14,003 nt of DNA from Armatimonadota bacterium (GCA_014380985.1 JACMIU010000408.1:1-14003); one strand, 5' to 3'; shown: positions 5,866 to 13,727, counted from the stretch's first letter. Translations and numbers: made by a program. Notes: a model not told the origin generated them from the letters alone.

Positions 5866-8800
5866 TTACGCTTCCGTCCTTTGTTTCGTTAATTCGCCGC
5901 TTTTTTCGGTTGTTGCGGCTGTTTTCTTCGCGCCCGTGCCGTTCGAGTGAACGCCGTTGCGATACGTTTTCTCTGTTTCCGCTTCCTTGGGAAGCGTGTC
6001 GGCAACGACTTCCTCAACGTGAGCGATTTCGGCGCGTCCCAAACCGTCGCCGCCAACCGGCGCGGTTTTCACCGGCGTTTCCGTCGGCGATACTTTGTAG
6101 GCGGCGGCGACGATTCGCGCCTGCTCGCGGTCGTGCGACGTTTTCTTGCCCTCGCTCGGAGACGCCGCCTCCGGTCGCCCGATGTAGTTCAAGGCAACGC
6201 CGACCGGAAGCATTTTCGCCAGACGCGGCGCGACGAATGTCCACGCCCCCATGTTCTGCGGCTCCTCTTGCACCCAAACGATTTCGGTCAGATTCGGGTA
6301 TTCGACGAATAGCGCGGCAAGTTTTTCTTCGGGGAACGGATACAACTGCTCGATTCGCGCCACGGCAACCGTGTTGCCGTCTAAGTATTCGGCGCGGTAC
6401 TCGAACTTAACATCAATGTATAGCAGGTCTACGTACACCTTGCCGGAACAAAGCAGTAGGCGCGTCACGGCGGGTTTGCGCTCGGCGGGGCGCGGGTCGT
6501 CCAGCACCGTTTGGAACGTGCCAGTCGTCAGTTCGCTCAAAGTGGCGGCGGCGCGGGGATGGCGCAAAAGGCTTTTCGGCGTCATCACCACCAGCGGGCG
6601 CGGGTGAGATTTAAGCTGCGTCCCCTGCCGACGAAGCAGGTGGTAATACTGCGCGGCGTTCGAGCAGTTAGCGACAATCATGTTGCTTGCCGCGCAGAGT
6701 TGCAGGAACCGTTCGACGCGCCCCGACGAGTGTTCGGGTCCCTGCCCTTCGTAGCCGTGCGGCAGAAGCAAAACGAGCGACGGCGTTTGTTGCCACTTAG
6801 CGTTGCCCGACGCGATAAACTGGTCAATAATCACCTGCGCGCCATTGGCAAAGTCGCCGAACTGTGCTTCCCATAGCACCAATGTTTCGGTCGCGTGAAT
6901 CGAGTAGCCGTACTCGAAGCCGACCGCCGCCGATTCACTAAGCGGGCTGTTGTGCAGGGCGAACGACGCTTTCGCATTTGGCAGGGACTGCATCGGCGCG
7001 AACGATTCGCCGGTTTCGGTGTCGTGGAACACCAGATGCCGCTGGGTGAACGTGCCACGCTGAACATCCTGCCCCGTGAGGCGAATCGGGATTCCCTCAC
7101 CGAGAAGCGACGCGAACGCGAGCGATTCAGCGTGCGCCCACAAGATTCCACCCTCCACATCGAGCGCGGCAAGGCGGGCATCCACGATCTGTTTTTGCAG
7201 TTTCTTGTGTAAGTTGAACCCCGCCGGAACGCGCATTAGATCGGCGTTGAGTTCGCGTAGGGTTGCCTCGTCAACCGGGGGGGCGGTGTCGCCACTTGCC
7301 GGTTCGGAGGACGCGCCGGTATCGGGAGCGGGCGGGTTCGCTATCACCTCGTCCCGCGCCGCAATCAGTTTGGCACGAACCATTTTGACCAACTCGTCGG
7401 CTTCGGCTTTCGTTACCACGCCTTCTTTTTCCAGTGTCTGCGCCCAGATTTCGCGGGGGCGCGGGTGCGCGTTAATCAGCGCGTAGAGGCGGGGCTGGGT
7501 AAACGCCGGTTCGTCGGTCTCGTTATGCCCCAATCGCCGGTAGCCGACAATATCAATCAGAAAGTCTTTGCCGAACTTCTGGTGATAGGCGCACGCCATT
7601 CGCGCCACGGCGACACACGCCGCAGGGTCGTCGCCATTCACGTGAACCACGGGAATCTCGAACCCTTTGGCAAGGTCGGACGAATACAGGGTGGAGCGCG
7701 AATCCTCAGTATCGGTAGTAAAAGCGACCTGATTGTTGGCGATAACATGAATCGTGCCGCCCACGCTATAGCCGCGAAGCCCGCCCATATTCAGCGTTTC
7801 GGCGACAATCCCTTGCCCCGGAAACGCGCCGTCGCCGTGGATGATGATTGCCAAACTCGCTTTGTTATCGCGCACGGGCGCACCGGTTCCCGTGCGCGTT
7901 TCCTGCGCGGCGCGGGCGCGTCCGACAACAACGGGGTTGACGAACTCAAGATGCGACGGGTTCGGCGCGAGGGTAATCGGCATCGTCTCGCCGCCTTCCC
8001 CGGCATAAGCGCGGGTGTAGCCCTTGTGGTATTTCACGTCGCCGTAGTAGCCGACCGCGCCGTTTGCCGGGCGTTCCTGCCCGGTTCCTGCGGCGGACGG
8101 CAAAAAATCGGCGAGTATCTTGGTGTACGGCTTGTTCAGCACGTGCGCCAGAACGTTTAATCGCCCCCGGTGCGCCATTCCCATCACGACTTCGCGGGTT
8201 CCCGAAAGCGCGGTGCAGGAGATAATCGTGTCAAGGAGCGGAACCATCGCGTCGCACCCTTCAATGCTAAAACGCTTTTCGCCCTGAAACGGCGGAACTT
8301 TGTCCAAAAACTGCTCGAAGCCGTCCACTTCCGACAGGCGCAAAAGTAAATCGCGCTTTTCCTTCGCTGAAAGCGGGATCAAGAAACGACCGGATTCCAC
8401 GGCGTCGCGGAGCCATTCGCGCTCGGCGACGACTTGAATGTGGTCATCCTCGTAGCCGATGGAGCCGGAGTACACGGCGCGAAGTTTTTCCAGTGCCTCG
8501 GCGGCGTTTTTCGCGCCGTTGGCAAGATGTCCGCCAATCACCGACGCGGGCAGTGCCTCAAGGTCGGCGGTGGTCAAACCGTGCGTGGACAGTTCGAGTG
8601 CCGGGTCACCGGGCGGCGTGGTTCCTAATGGGTCAAGGCGGGCGTTTTTGTGTCCGAGTTCGCGCACCAATCGCGCCAGTCGGGCGGTCGCCACGACTTT
8701 GTTGACATCGAACGCGGGCGTCGCGGGCGTCACGAATGCCACCGAGGGGGTTTCCGACACCGCGGGGGATGCATCGGGAGCATAGCCCCCCCCGTCAAAA

Positions 8801-8916
8801 AAGGCGCGGGTGTCGGCGTCCACGCTTTGCGGGTCACTTAAAAAGCGTTCAAACAACTCAGCGACTAATCCGGCATTCACACCGGTGATGGCATTGCCAC
8901 CGTGTAAAGAACTCAT
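5866..8916 (-). CDS. sucA: 2-oxoglutarate dehydrogenase E1 component
   Basis: A thiamine-diphosphate-dependent decarboxylase of 1016 residues that oxidises 2-oxoglutarate and succinylates the lipoyl arm of SucB. The N-terminus (MSSLHGGNAITGVNAGLVAELFERFLSDP) is the E1o-type segment. Visible motifs are GMAHRGRLNVLAHVL (about 246-260), the ThDP/Mg block GDGAFPGQG...ANNQVAF (361-399), GYRRLGHNETDEP (458-470), LLLPHGYEGQGPEHSSGR and VWVQEEPQNMGAW. An in-frame ATG at 9016-9018 would add 34 residues unlike any E1o N-terminus, so the ATG at 8914-8916 is preferred. After the usual family end (YIGRPEAASPSEG) there is an unusual extension of about 80 residues rich in Thr, Glu and Lys. It is a separate subunit, not the fused KGD form of actinobacteria. 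Confidence 0.95.
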   Translation of the reverse strand: MSSLHGGNAITGVNAGLVAELFERFLSDPQSVDADTRAFFDGGGYAPDASPAVSETPSVAFVTPATPAFDVNKVVATARLARLVRELGHKNARLDPLGTTPPGDPALELSTHGLTTADLEALPASVIGGHLANGAKNAAEALEKLRAVYSGSIGYEDDHIQVVAEREWLRDAVESGRFLIPLSAKEKRDLLLRLSEVDGFEQFLDKVPPFQGEKRFSIEGCDAMVPLLDTIISCTALSGTREVVMGMAHRGRLNVLAHVLNKPYTKILADFLPSAAGTGQERPANGAVGYYGDVKYHKGYTRAYAGEGGETMPITLAPNPSHLEFVNPVVVGRARAAQETRTGTGAPVRDNKASLAIIIHGDGAFPGQGIVAETLNMGGLRGYSVGGTIHVIANNQVAFTTDTEDSRSTLYSSDLAKGFEIPVVHVNGDDPAACVAVARMACAYHQKFGKDFLIDIVGYRRLGHNETDEPAFTQPRLYALINAHPRPREIWAQTLEKEGVVTKAEADELVKMVRAKLIAARDEVIANPPAPDTGASSEPASGDTAPPVDEATLRELNADLMRVPAGFNLHKKLQKQIVDARLAALDVEGGILWAHAESLAFASLLGEGIPIRLTGQDVQRGTFTQRHLVFHDTETGESFAPMQSLPNAKASFALHNSPLSESAAVGFEYGYSIHATETLVLWEAQFGDFANGAQVIIDQFIASGNAKWQQTPSLVLLLPHGYEGQGPEHSSGRVERFLQLCAASNMIVANCSNAAQYYHLLRRQGTQLKSHPRPLVVMTPKSLLRHPRAAATLSELTTGTFQTVLDDPRPAERKPAVTRLLLCSGKVYVDLLYIDVKFEYRAEYLDGNTVAVARIEQLYPFPEEKLAALFVEYPNLTEIVWVQEEPQNMGAWTFVAPRLAKMLPVGVALNYIGRPEAASPSEGKKTSHDREQARIVAAAYKVSPTETPVKTAPVGGDGLGRAEIAHVEEVVADTLPKEAETEKTYRNGVHSNGTGAKKTAATTEKSGELTKQRTEA

Positions 8917-8985
8917 AAGATTTTCGGTTTCACGTGGTGCGCCAAACGCAAAAAGACGCCGACGCAACGAATAATAGTGGGAGAG

Positions 8986-9003
8986 AAAACCGATACCGGT
9001 TTT
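8986..9003. promoter_or_regulatory. 7-bp dyad upstream of sucA
   Basis: AAAACCG (8986-8992) and CGGTTTT (8997-9003) form a perfect inverted repeat around ATAC, just downstream of a -10-like box and about 70 nt before the sucA start. Its position would suit a repressor operator or a small leader hairpin. This is pattern evidence only. Confidence 0.3.
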
Positions 9004-9016
9004 GCTTCGCCCTCGC

Positions 9017-9022
9017 ATTGTA
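9017..9022 (-). promoter_or_regulatory. Candidate sucA -10 box TACAAT
   Basis: Read on the minus strand, TACAAT (5/6 of consensus) lies about 100 nt upstream of the preferred sucA start and overlaps the alternative upstream ATG (9016-9018). If it is used, that ATG would precede the transcript, which supports the downstream start. No good -35 hexamer is visible. Confidence 0.3.
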
Positions 9023-9057
9023 CCGCATATCCCGCTATCGGTGCGACTTTTCGCGCT

Positions 9058-10635
9058 CTACTTCCCGTCGCGCCACCGGGCGAGAATCAGCGAAACATCG
9101 TCACGCATCGCCGCTTTTCCCCCGCCAAAGTTATGCACGGAGCGAACAAGCGCACCGGTAATATCCTCCAAAGGACGGCGCGACGATAGCGCGTGGTGCG
9201 TCAGCCGGGCGACGCCTTTGGTTCCGAGAAACGCGCCCGTCCATGCGTCGCGCACCTCCGTTAAGCCGTCGGTGGTCATTAAAAAGCAGTCGGTCGCGCT
9301 CATGGCGACGGTTTGCTTCTCATAGTCCTCATTGGGCAGGGTTCCTATCATTAAGCCGCCGACCTTGATTTCCTCTGTGCTGGTCGCGTTGGTTTCGGCG
9401 TCAAGGCGCAAGATCATCGGCGGTTCGGCTCCGGCAACCGCCACCGATAGTTGCTGTGTGTGCGAGTTGGCGATAGCGACCGAAAGCGGCACGAGCGGCG
9501 GATTTTGCCCGCGTTCCCCAGTGTACGTTTCCCACAACAGTTGATTGAGCAGACGAAGCGCGATTGCCGGGTCGCGGTACTGGCGCAAAAGCGTTCGCAG
9601 GGAAAACTTGAGTTCCGCCGTGCCAACCGCCGCACTCAAGCCCTTGCCCATCATGTCCCCCACGACTAATGCGACCTCGCGGTCGCTGACGGGGAATGCA
9701 TCGCAAAAGTCGCCGCCGACCATCGCTTCGTCACTTGCCGGTTCGTAATGCAGGGCGACTTCGATAAACGGGTACTTCTTGCCACCGGGCAACGGCAGTA
9801 GCACCCGCTGAAGCGTTTCCGCAATCCGGCTTTGCTGGTGGAGCAGTGCCTCCTGCGCGTTTTCAAGTGCTTTGCGGTCGGTAATATCCGAGTGCGCCCC
9901 GGTGACGCGCCATGCGGTGTTGTCGTCGCGGCGCAGTGCGCTTGCCTGCGAACGAATCCATCGGAATCCCCCGGTGTTGTGCCGAATCCGAAACTCGATG
10001 TCGTAGTCTATCGTCTGCCCGACGATAAACGCCGCATACGCATCCGCCACGGAATCGCGGTCGTCCGGGTGAACCGACTCCAGCCAGTTTTCCGGCGAGT
10101 ACAGCGCGTCTATATCGGGATTACCGGCGGGCTTTCCGAGCATCTGCCCCCAACGCGGCGACACAAACGCCGCCCCGGTCTCCAAATCCCAGTCCCAAAC
10201 CGCTTCGCCGGTGGCGGTCAAAGCGCGGTCTAAGCGGTCCCGCTCTTCTCGAAGTCGAGTCTGGCTGGCGTTCGGCTCGCGCATCAACACTTGATACAGG
10301 CGCGACGCAGAACCCGGTGCGTCGTTGCTACGCAGGAACTCGCCGCGCACTTCGATGCGACGCGGCTCCACGGGCAGGAAAAAGTAGGGATGCGGATCGT
10401 TTTCGTTCGCGGCGAGCAAAGCGGTCAGTGTGCCGAGCAAAGGGGGTGTAACATCGGCATCTTTACCGCCCAGAAAGAATGTCGCCCTATCCGATAAATA
10501 CGCGCAGTTCCACCGATTATTTTCCACATGAAACAACGCAAAACCGTAGCCTTCAGCGTAGTTGTTGCAAAAGGCGGCAATCTCGGCGACCACGGATGCG
10601 GGCAATGTGGCGAGTGGGTTCGGGCGTGGGGACAT
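9058..10635 (-). CDS. PAS domain-containing PP2C-type (SpoIIE/RsbU) serine phosphatase
   Basis: A 525-residue soluble signalling protein. Residues 1-125 form an N-terminal region I do not recognise. Residues about 126-140 are a short coiled linker, and 141-256 a PAS domain with PAC motif (AVWDWDLETGAAFVSPRWGQMLG...FRWIRSQASALRR...TGAHSDITDRK). Residues 285-525 are a SpoIIE/PP2C domain. Metal-binding acidic residues are all present: GGDFCD (307-312), VVGDMMGKG (325-332), TTDGLTE (454-460) and RDDVSL (511-516), so it should be catalytically active. Such proteins usually dephosphorylate an anti-sigma-factor antagonist in partner-switching pathways, but no such partner is in the window. The gene lies upstream of sucA on the same strand (141-nt gap) and diverges from clpP. 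Confidence 0.88.
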   Translation of the reverse strand: MSPRPNPLATLPASVVAEIAAFCNNYAEGYGFALFHVENNRWNCAYLSDRATFFLGGKDADVTPPLLGTLTALLAANENDPHPYFFLPVEPRRIEVRGEFLRSNDAPGSASRLYQVLMREPNASQTRLREERDRLDRALTATGEAVWDWDLETGAAFVSPRWGQMLGKPAGNPDIDALYSPENWLESVHPDDRDSVADAYAAFIVGQTIDYDIEFRIRHNTGGFRWIRSQASALRRDDNTAWRVTGAHSDITDRKALENAQEALLHQQSRIAETLQRVLLPLPGGKKYPFIEVALHYEPASDEAMVGGDFCDAFPVSDREVALVVGDMMGKGLSAAVGTAELKFSLRTLLRQYRDPAIALRLLNQLLWETYTGERGQNPPLVPLSVAIANSHTQQLSVAVAGAEPPMILRLDAETNATSTEEIKVGGLMIGTLPNEDYEKQTVAMSATDCFLMTTDGLTEVRDAWTGAFLGTKGVARLTHHALSSRRPLEDITGALVRSVHNFGGGKAAMRDDVSLILARWRDGK

Positions 10636-10830
10636 AATAAAGTCGGTTCGTTGCCGTATCGTTGCGAACGTGGCTTAACAGAGTATATACTACTTTCGTC
10701 TACAAAATACCTTTTTGATAAATCGGTGTACAAAAAACCGGAATAATCGGCTAAAATAAGCGTATAAAAAGTAGCGTAAATAACGCCCGCCCCCATGGGC
10801 TTCCCCTTTACTAACTGGAAAAAATATAAC
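10636..10830. promoter_or_regulatory. AT-rich divergent control region of the PP2C gene and clpP
   Basis: This 195-nt gap is clearly AT-rich against its GC-rich surroundings. For clpP (+), -10-like boxes are TAAAAT (10752-10757) and TATAAA (10763-10768), and TTGATA at 10715-10720 is -35-like, but none pair at the ideal 17 nt. For the phosphatase (minus), a TATACT box lies within the palindrome GTATATAC (10683-10690). Exact promoters cannot be fixed by eye. Confidence 0.45.
10817..10822 (+). promoter_or_regulatory. clpP ribosome binding site
   Basis: GGAAAA is centred about 11 nt before the ATG at 10831, a modest Shine-Dalgarno match. It supports the start at MSFIP rather than the in-frame ATG at 10795, which has no ribosome binding site. 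Confidence 0.4.
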
Positions 10831-11418
10831 ATGAGTTTTATTCCCCGCGTTGTGGAACAAGATGCTCGCGGCGAGCGTTCTTACGACATTTACTCCCGCC
10901 TACTGAAAGACCGCATTATTTTTCTCGGAACCCCGGTGAACGACCAGATAGCCAACCTGATTGTCGCCGAACTGCTTTTTTTGGAAAAGTCCGACCCCGA
11001 CCGCGATATTGATTTGTATATCAACTCGCCCGGCGGCTCGGTCTCGGCGGGACTGGCGATTTACGACACGATGCAAACGATCAAGTGCGATGTGTCCACC
11101 ATCTGCGTCGGCATGGCGGCTTCGATGGGGGCGTCGCTCCTCGCGGGGGGCGCGAAAGGCAAGCGGTACTCGCTTCCCCATTCGCGTATCATGATCCATC
11201 AAGGCTCGGCGGGCTTTCAAGGAACCGCGATTGACATTCAAATTCAAGCGGCAGAAATCTTGAAAATGAATCAGGAGATGATTCGCCTGCTCGCGGAGCA
11301 TACCGGGCAAACCGAAGAGCGTGTCCGGGAGGACACCGACCGCGACTATTTTATGACGGCGCAGGAAGCGTTGGCATACGGCGTGATTGACGCAGTGATC
11401 GAACGCGACAAGCGGTAA
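10831..11418 (+). CDS. clpP: ATP-dependent Clp protease proteolytic subunit ClpP
   Basis: A 195-residue serine protease of the ClpXP machine, which forms a double heptameric ring. The catalytic triad is complete: Ser98 in GMAASMGASLL, His123 in SRIMIHQGSAG and Asp172 in EDTDRDYFM. The oxyanion/substrate segment NSPGGSVSAGLAIYD is also present. The start MSFIPRVVEQ is the standard ClpP N-terminus, so no long propeptide is expected. An upstream in-frame ATG at 10795 would add 12 residues foreign to the family and is not used here. It is followed by clpX in the same direction, 141 nt away, with a large inverted repeat filling the gap. Confidence 0.97.
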   Translation: MSFIPRVVEQDARGERSYDIYSRLLKDRIIFLGTPVNDQIANLIVAELLFLEKSDPDRDIDLYINSPGGSVSAGLAIYDTMQTIKCDVSTICVGMAASMGASLLAGGAKGKRYSLPHSRIMIHQGSAGFQGTAIDIQIQAAEILKMNQEMIRLLAEHTGQTEERVREDTDRDYFMTAQEALAYGVIDAVIERDKR

Positions 11419-11420
11419 AA

Positions 11421-11540
11421 AAACCGCCAAGACGCTAAGGACGCCAAGACCCGAAGAGGAAAAAGAAATCTTAAAAATCTTTTCCGGTCTTGGCGTCCTT
11501 AGCGTCGGCGAAAACTTCGTTTTGCCTGACTTGGCGGTTT
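11421..11540. repeat. Interrupted inverted repeat filling the clpP-clpX gap
   Basis: The outer arms (11421-11430 and 11531-11540) and inner arms (11431-11451 and 11486-11506) are both perfect reverse complements of 10 and 21 bp. On the right side the two arms are separated by a 24-nt insert (11507-11530) that can itself fold (GGC-G-AAAAC TTC GTTTT-GCC). The apical part can pair GGAAAA(A)GA with TCTTTTCC. The left arm consists of three near-repeats of CGC(C/T)AAG(G)A. It starts 2 nt after the clpP stop and ends 7 nt before the clpX Shine-Dalgarno sequence. It resembles, from memory, dispersed short intergenic repeats built of CGCCAAG-type units; it could be a MITE-like repeat or a structured RNA element. 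No T run follows it, so a plain terminator for clpP is unlikely. Confidence 0.9.
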
Positions 11541-11547
11541 CGACAAA

Positions 11548-11553
11548 GAGGGG
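11548..11553 (+). promoter_or_regulatory. clpX ribosome binding site
   Basis: GAGGGG lies 6 nt before the ATG at 11560, a good Shine-Dalgarno sequence just outside the inverted repeat. It fixes the clpX start. Confidence 0.7.
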
Positions 11554-11559
11554 TAATCT

Positions 11560-12816
11560 ATGGCACGATGGGGATACGACCGCAACGATAGCCGTTGCGT
11601 TCTGTGTGGCAAGAACCGGGAGCAAGTGCGCAAACTGATTTTAGGTGTGCATGGCGGCGTTTGCCTTGACTGCGTTGACCTTTGCAATGACGTGGTGCGA
11701 ACCGAGGAAAAGACCGGCGCGTGGCACGAGCAGTTCGCGCAAATCCCCCGCCCCCGCGATCTGCACCGCCTTTTGGACGGCTATGTCGTCGGGCAGGACG
11801 CCGCAAAGCGCGTCCTGTCGGTAGCGGTCTACAACCATTTCAAGCGGTTATATGCCCCGCCCGGCGAAACCGAACTGCAAAAATCGAATATCTTGCTGAT
11901 AGGTCCGACCGGAAGCGGCAAAACCCTGCTCGCACAAACCCTTGCCCGTGTGCTGAATACACCGTTCGCTATCGCAGACGCGACCAGTCTGACCGAAGCC
12001 GGATACGTCGGCGAGGATGTCGAAAGTATTTTGCTTCGCCTCTTGCAAACCGCCGACACCGGCGAGTCGCTTTCCACAACGCTCCGTTCCGCCGAACGCG
12101 GCATCATCTACATTGACGAAATCGATAAAATCACGCGCAAAAGCGATTCGCAGTCGCTCACCCGCGACGTGTCCGGCGAAGGCGTTCAACAGGCGTTGCT
12201 AAAAATTATCGAGGGAACGATTGCCCATGTTCCCCCGCAAGGCGGGCGCAAGCACCCGCACGGCGAGACGATTGCGTTCAACACCGCGAACATTTTGTTT
12301 ATCTGCGGCGGCGCGTTCGACGGGCTTTCCGACATCACCCGGCGGCGCATCGGTAAGCAGGGTATCGGGTTTCGCTCCCCCACCGCGACCGAAAACGCGG
12401 ACGCGGACATTCACCCTACCCCCGCCGACCTGTGCCGGTTCGGTCTGATACCGGAGTTTGTCGGACGGCTTCCCGTTATCGCCCGCCTCGACACCCTTGA
12501 CGAAGCGGCATTGGTGCGAATCCTGACCGAGCCGAAGAACGCACTCGTCAAGCAGTTCGTGAAATATCTGGAGATGGACGGTATCGCCCTGTCGTTTACC
12601 GAAGAAGCCCTACAAGTCATTGCGGCGGAAGCGTTGCGGCGCGGCGCGGGGGCGCGCGGGCTTCGCGCCCTTTTGGAGGAACTGCTTCAGAGCGTCATGT
12701 ATGACGCGCCGAGCGAAAACTGGCAAACGTGCGTCGTCACCGCGCCGATGGTGCTTGCCCGCACCGCTACGGCTTCCCACGGCACAGACGCACCAACTTT
12801 GCGCCTTGCCGCCTAA
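11560..12816 (+). CDS. clpX: ATP-dependent Clp protease ATP-binding subunit ClpX
   Basis: A 418-residue AAA+ unfoldase that delivers substrates to ClpP. The N-terminal C4 zinc-binding domain is complete (Cys13, Cys16, Cys35, Cys38). Walker A is GPTGSGKT (115-122), Walker B IIYIDEID (182-189), the pore-1 loop GYVG (148-151), the pore-2 loop RDVSGEG (202-208), the ClpP-docking loop IGF (269-271), the arginine finger is in EFVGRLPV (about 303), and sensor II is in RRGAGARGLR (about 366). All functional parts are therefore present. A C-terminal tail of about 20 residues is Ala/Thr-rich. The stop codon overlaps the stop codon of the convergent gene. Confidence 0.97.
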   Translation: MARWGYDRNDSRCVLCGKNREQVRKLILGVHGGVCLDCVDLCNDVVRTEEKTGAWHEQFAQIPRPRDLHRLLDGYVVGQDAAKRVLSVAVYNHFKRLYAPPGETELQKSNILLIGPTGSGKTLLAQTLARVLNTPFAIADATSLTEAGYVGEDVESILLRLLQTADTGESLSTTLRSAERGIIYIDEIDKITRKSDSQSLTRDVSGEGVQQALLKIIEGTIAHVPPQGGRKHPHGETIAFNTANILFICGGAFDGLSDITRRRIGKQGIGFRSPTATENADADIHPTPADLCRFGLIPEFVGRLPVIARLDTLDEAALVRILTEPKNALVKQFVKYLEMDGIALSFTEEALQVIAAEALRRGAGARGLRALLEELLQSVMYDAPSENWQTCVVTAPMVLARTATASHGTDAPTLRLAA

Positions 12817-13721
12817 CGCCCGCTCGACGAAGACGGGGTTCGCACCGCGCTTTCCAAAGCCGCGAGTAGTGCTTCCGCTTTTTGCCGGTGTGCGTCCGCC
12901 CGTGCTTGCAAGGCGGCGCGTTCAGCGGGGTCGGTTTGCCCTAAAGCGAGCCGCATGGTTTGCAGATACGTTCGCATTTCGCTTCCCAATTCTGTAGCAG
13001 CGTCTTGAAGCGGAACGGGATATAGGGCGGGGCGCGTCGCAAACACCACGGCGGTGGCAATTCCTTCCATTTGCGTATCCATCGCACTCCATTCTTTCGC
13101 AGTCGGTGCGCTCGTCTCGGAAACCGGCATCGCCATCGTATCGCCGGACTTTCTTGGGGACAGCAACGACGGTGTGCGCGAGTTCGTTCCGGCAGCGACC
13201 GCCGACCACTTTGGGGCGAGCGTGCCGGAAGCGTCCACGGCGACGCGGCAATCTTCGAGCAAATCCGCGATTTTTTCGCGTTCCGCATCCAGCGCGAACA
13301 ACGGCATTTTCGGCGCGGGCGCGGGAGGAGCCGGGGGCGCGAAGGTCAGCGTCGCCGGGCGCGGTGTCGGCAGGGCTTGCGTGGTTTGCGGCAACAGGGA
13401 GGGCGGAGCCACGCCGAACGGCGTATCGGGTCGCAGAGGGGCGGGGGCGGGGGCGGGGGAATCCACCTCGGCGTACTCTTGCCCGGTGATCGCTTTTGTC
13501 GCTGCTGAATTGTTGATGCCCGTGTAGGCGAGGCGGAAGCACAGCAATACCAGCGCGACAATCAGAACCGCACCCACGGTCAGCGCGACTTTGTTGTCGC
13601 CGTCCCCCGGTGATCGTCCGGCTTCGGTTCCCATCAAATCCGTCTGGTTCGCCCATGCGGCGGTTTGCTCGTCGCCGCGAACCGCGTCCCCATAGTCGCC
13701 GCTTTTTTCGCCCTGTATCAT
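12813..13721 (-). CDS. Membrane-anchored Pro/Ala-rich protein of unknown function
   Basis: I do not recognise this 302-residue protein. It has a charged, cytoplasmic-looking N-terminus (1-43), one membrane helix (about 44-66, VALTVGAVLIVALVLLCFRLAY) and a long Pro/Ala-rich linker (about 88-139, with PAPAPAP and PAPPAPAP). A C-terminal region follows that looks largely helical (AEREKIADLLEDCRVAV..., SEMRTYLQTMRLALGQ, AALQARADAHRQKAEALLAALES). This suggests a type II anchor with an extracytoplasmic helical domain. The ATG at 13719-13721 is preferred: an in-frame ATG at 13838 would overlap the neighbouring gene's ribosome binding site and add a basic segment without resemblance to a signal peptide. 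TATACT 6 nt upstream of the ATG suggests a leaderless start. It converges on clpX with a 4-nt overlap. Confidence 0.7.
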   Translation of the reverse strand: MIQGEKSGDYGDAVRGDEQTAAWANQTDLMGTEAGRSPGDGDNKVALTVGAVLIVALVLLCFRLAYTGINNSAATKAITGQEYAEVDSPAPAPAPLRPDTPFGVAPPSLLPQTTQALPTPRPATLTFAPPAPPAPAPKMPLFALDAEREKIADLLEDCRVAVDASGTLAPKWSAVAAGTNSRTPSLLSPRKSGDTMAMPVSETSAPTAKEWSAMDTQMEGIATAVVFATRPALYPVPLQDAATELGSEMRTYLQTMRLALGQTDPAERAALQARADAHRQKAEALLAALESAVRTPSSSSGR

Positions 13722-13727
13722 AAGTTT

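Noticed and set aside
8917..9018. Longer SucA start at ATG 9016-9018
   Set aside because: The extra 34 residues do not resemble E1o N-termini, and MSSLHGG fits the family start. A -10-like box overlaps the upstream ATG.
10795..10830. Longer ClpP start at ATG 10795
   Set aside because: It would add 12 residues unlike ClpP and has no ribosome binding site. MSFIPRVVEQ is the standard start and has an upstream GGAAAA.
11421..11540. Simple intrinsic terminator after clpP
   Set aside because: The structure is far larger than a terminator and no T run follows on the clpP strand. It ends only 7 nt before the clpX Shine-Dalgarno sequence.
11421..11540. CRISPR array or tRNA in the clpP-clpX gap
   Set aside because: The CGCCAAG units are only 8-9 nt with no spacers, and the fold has no cloverleaf or tRNA consensus bases.
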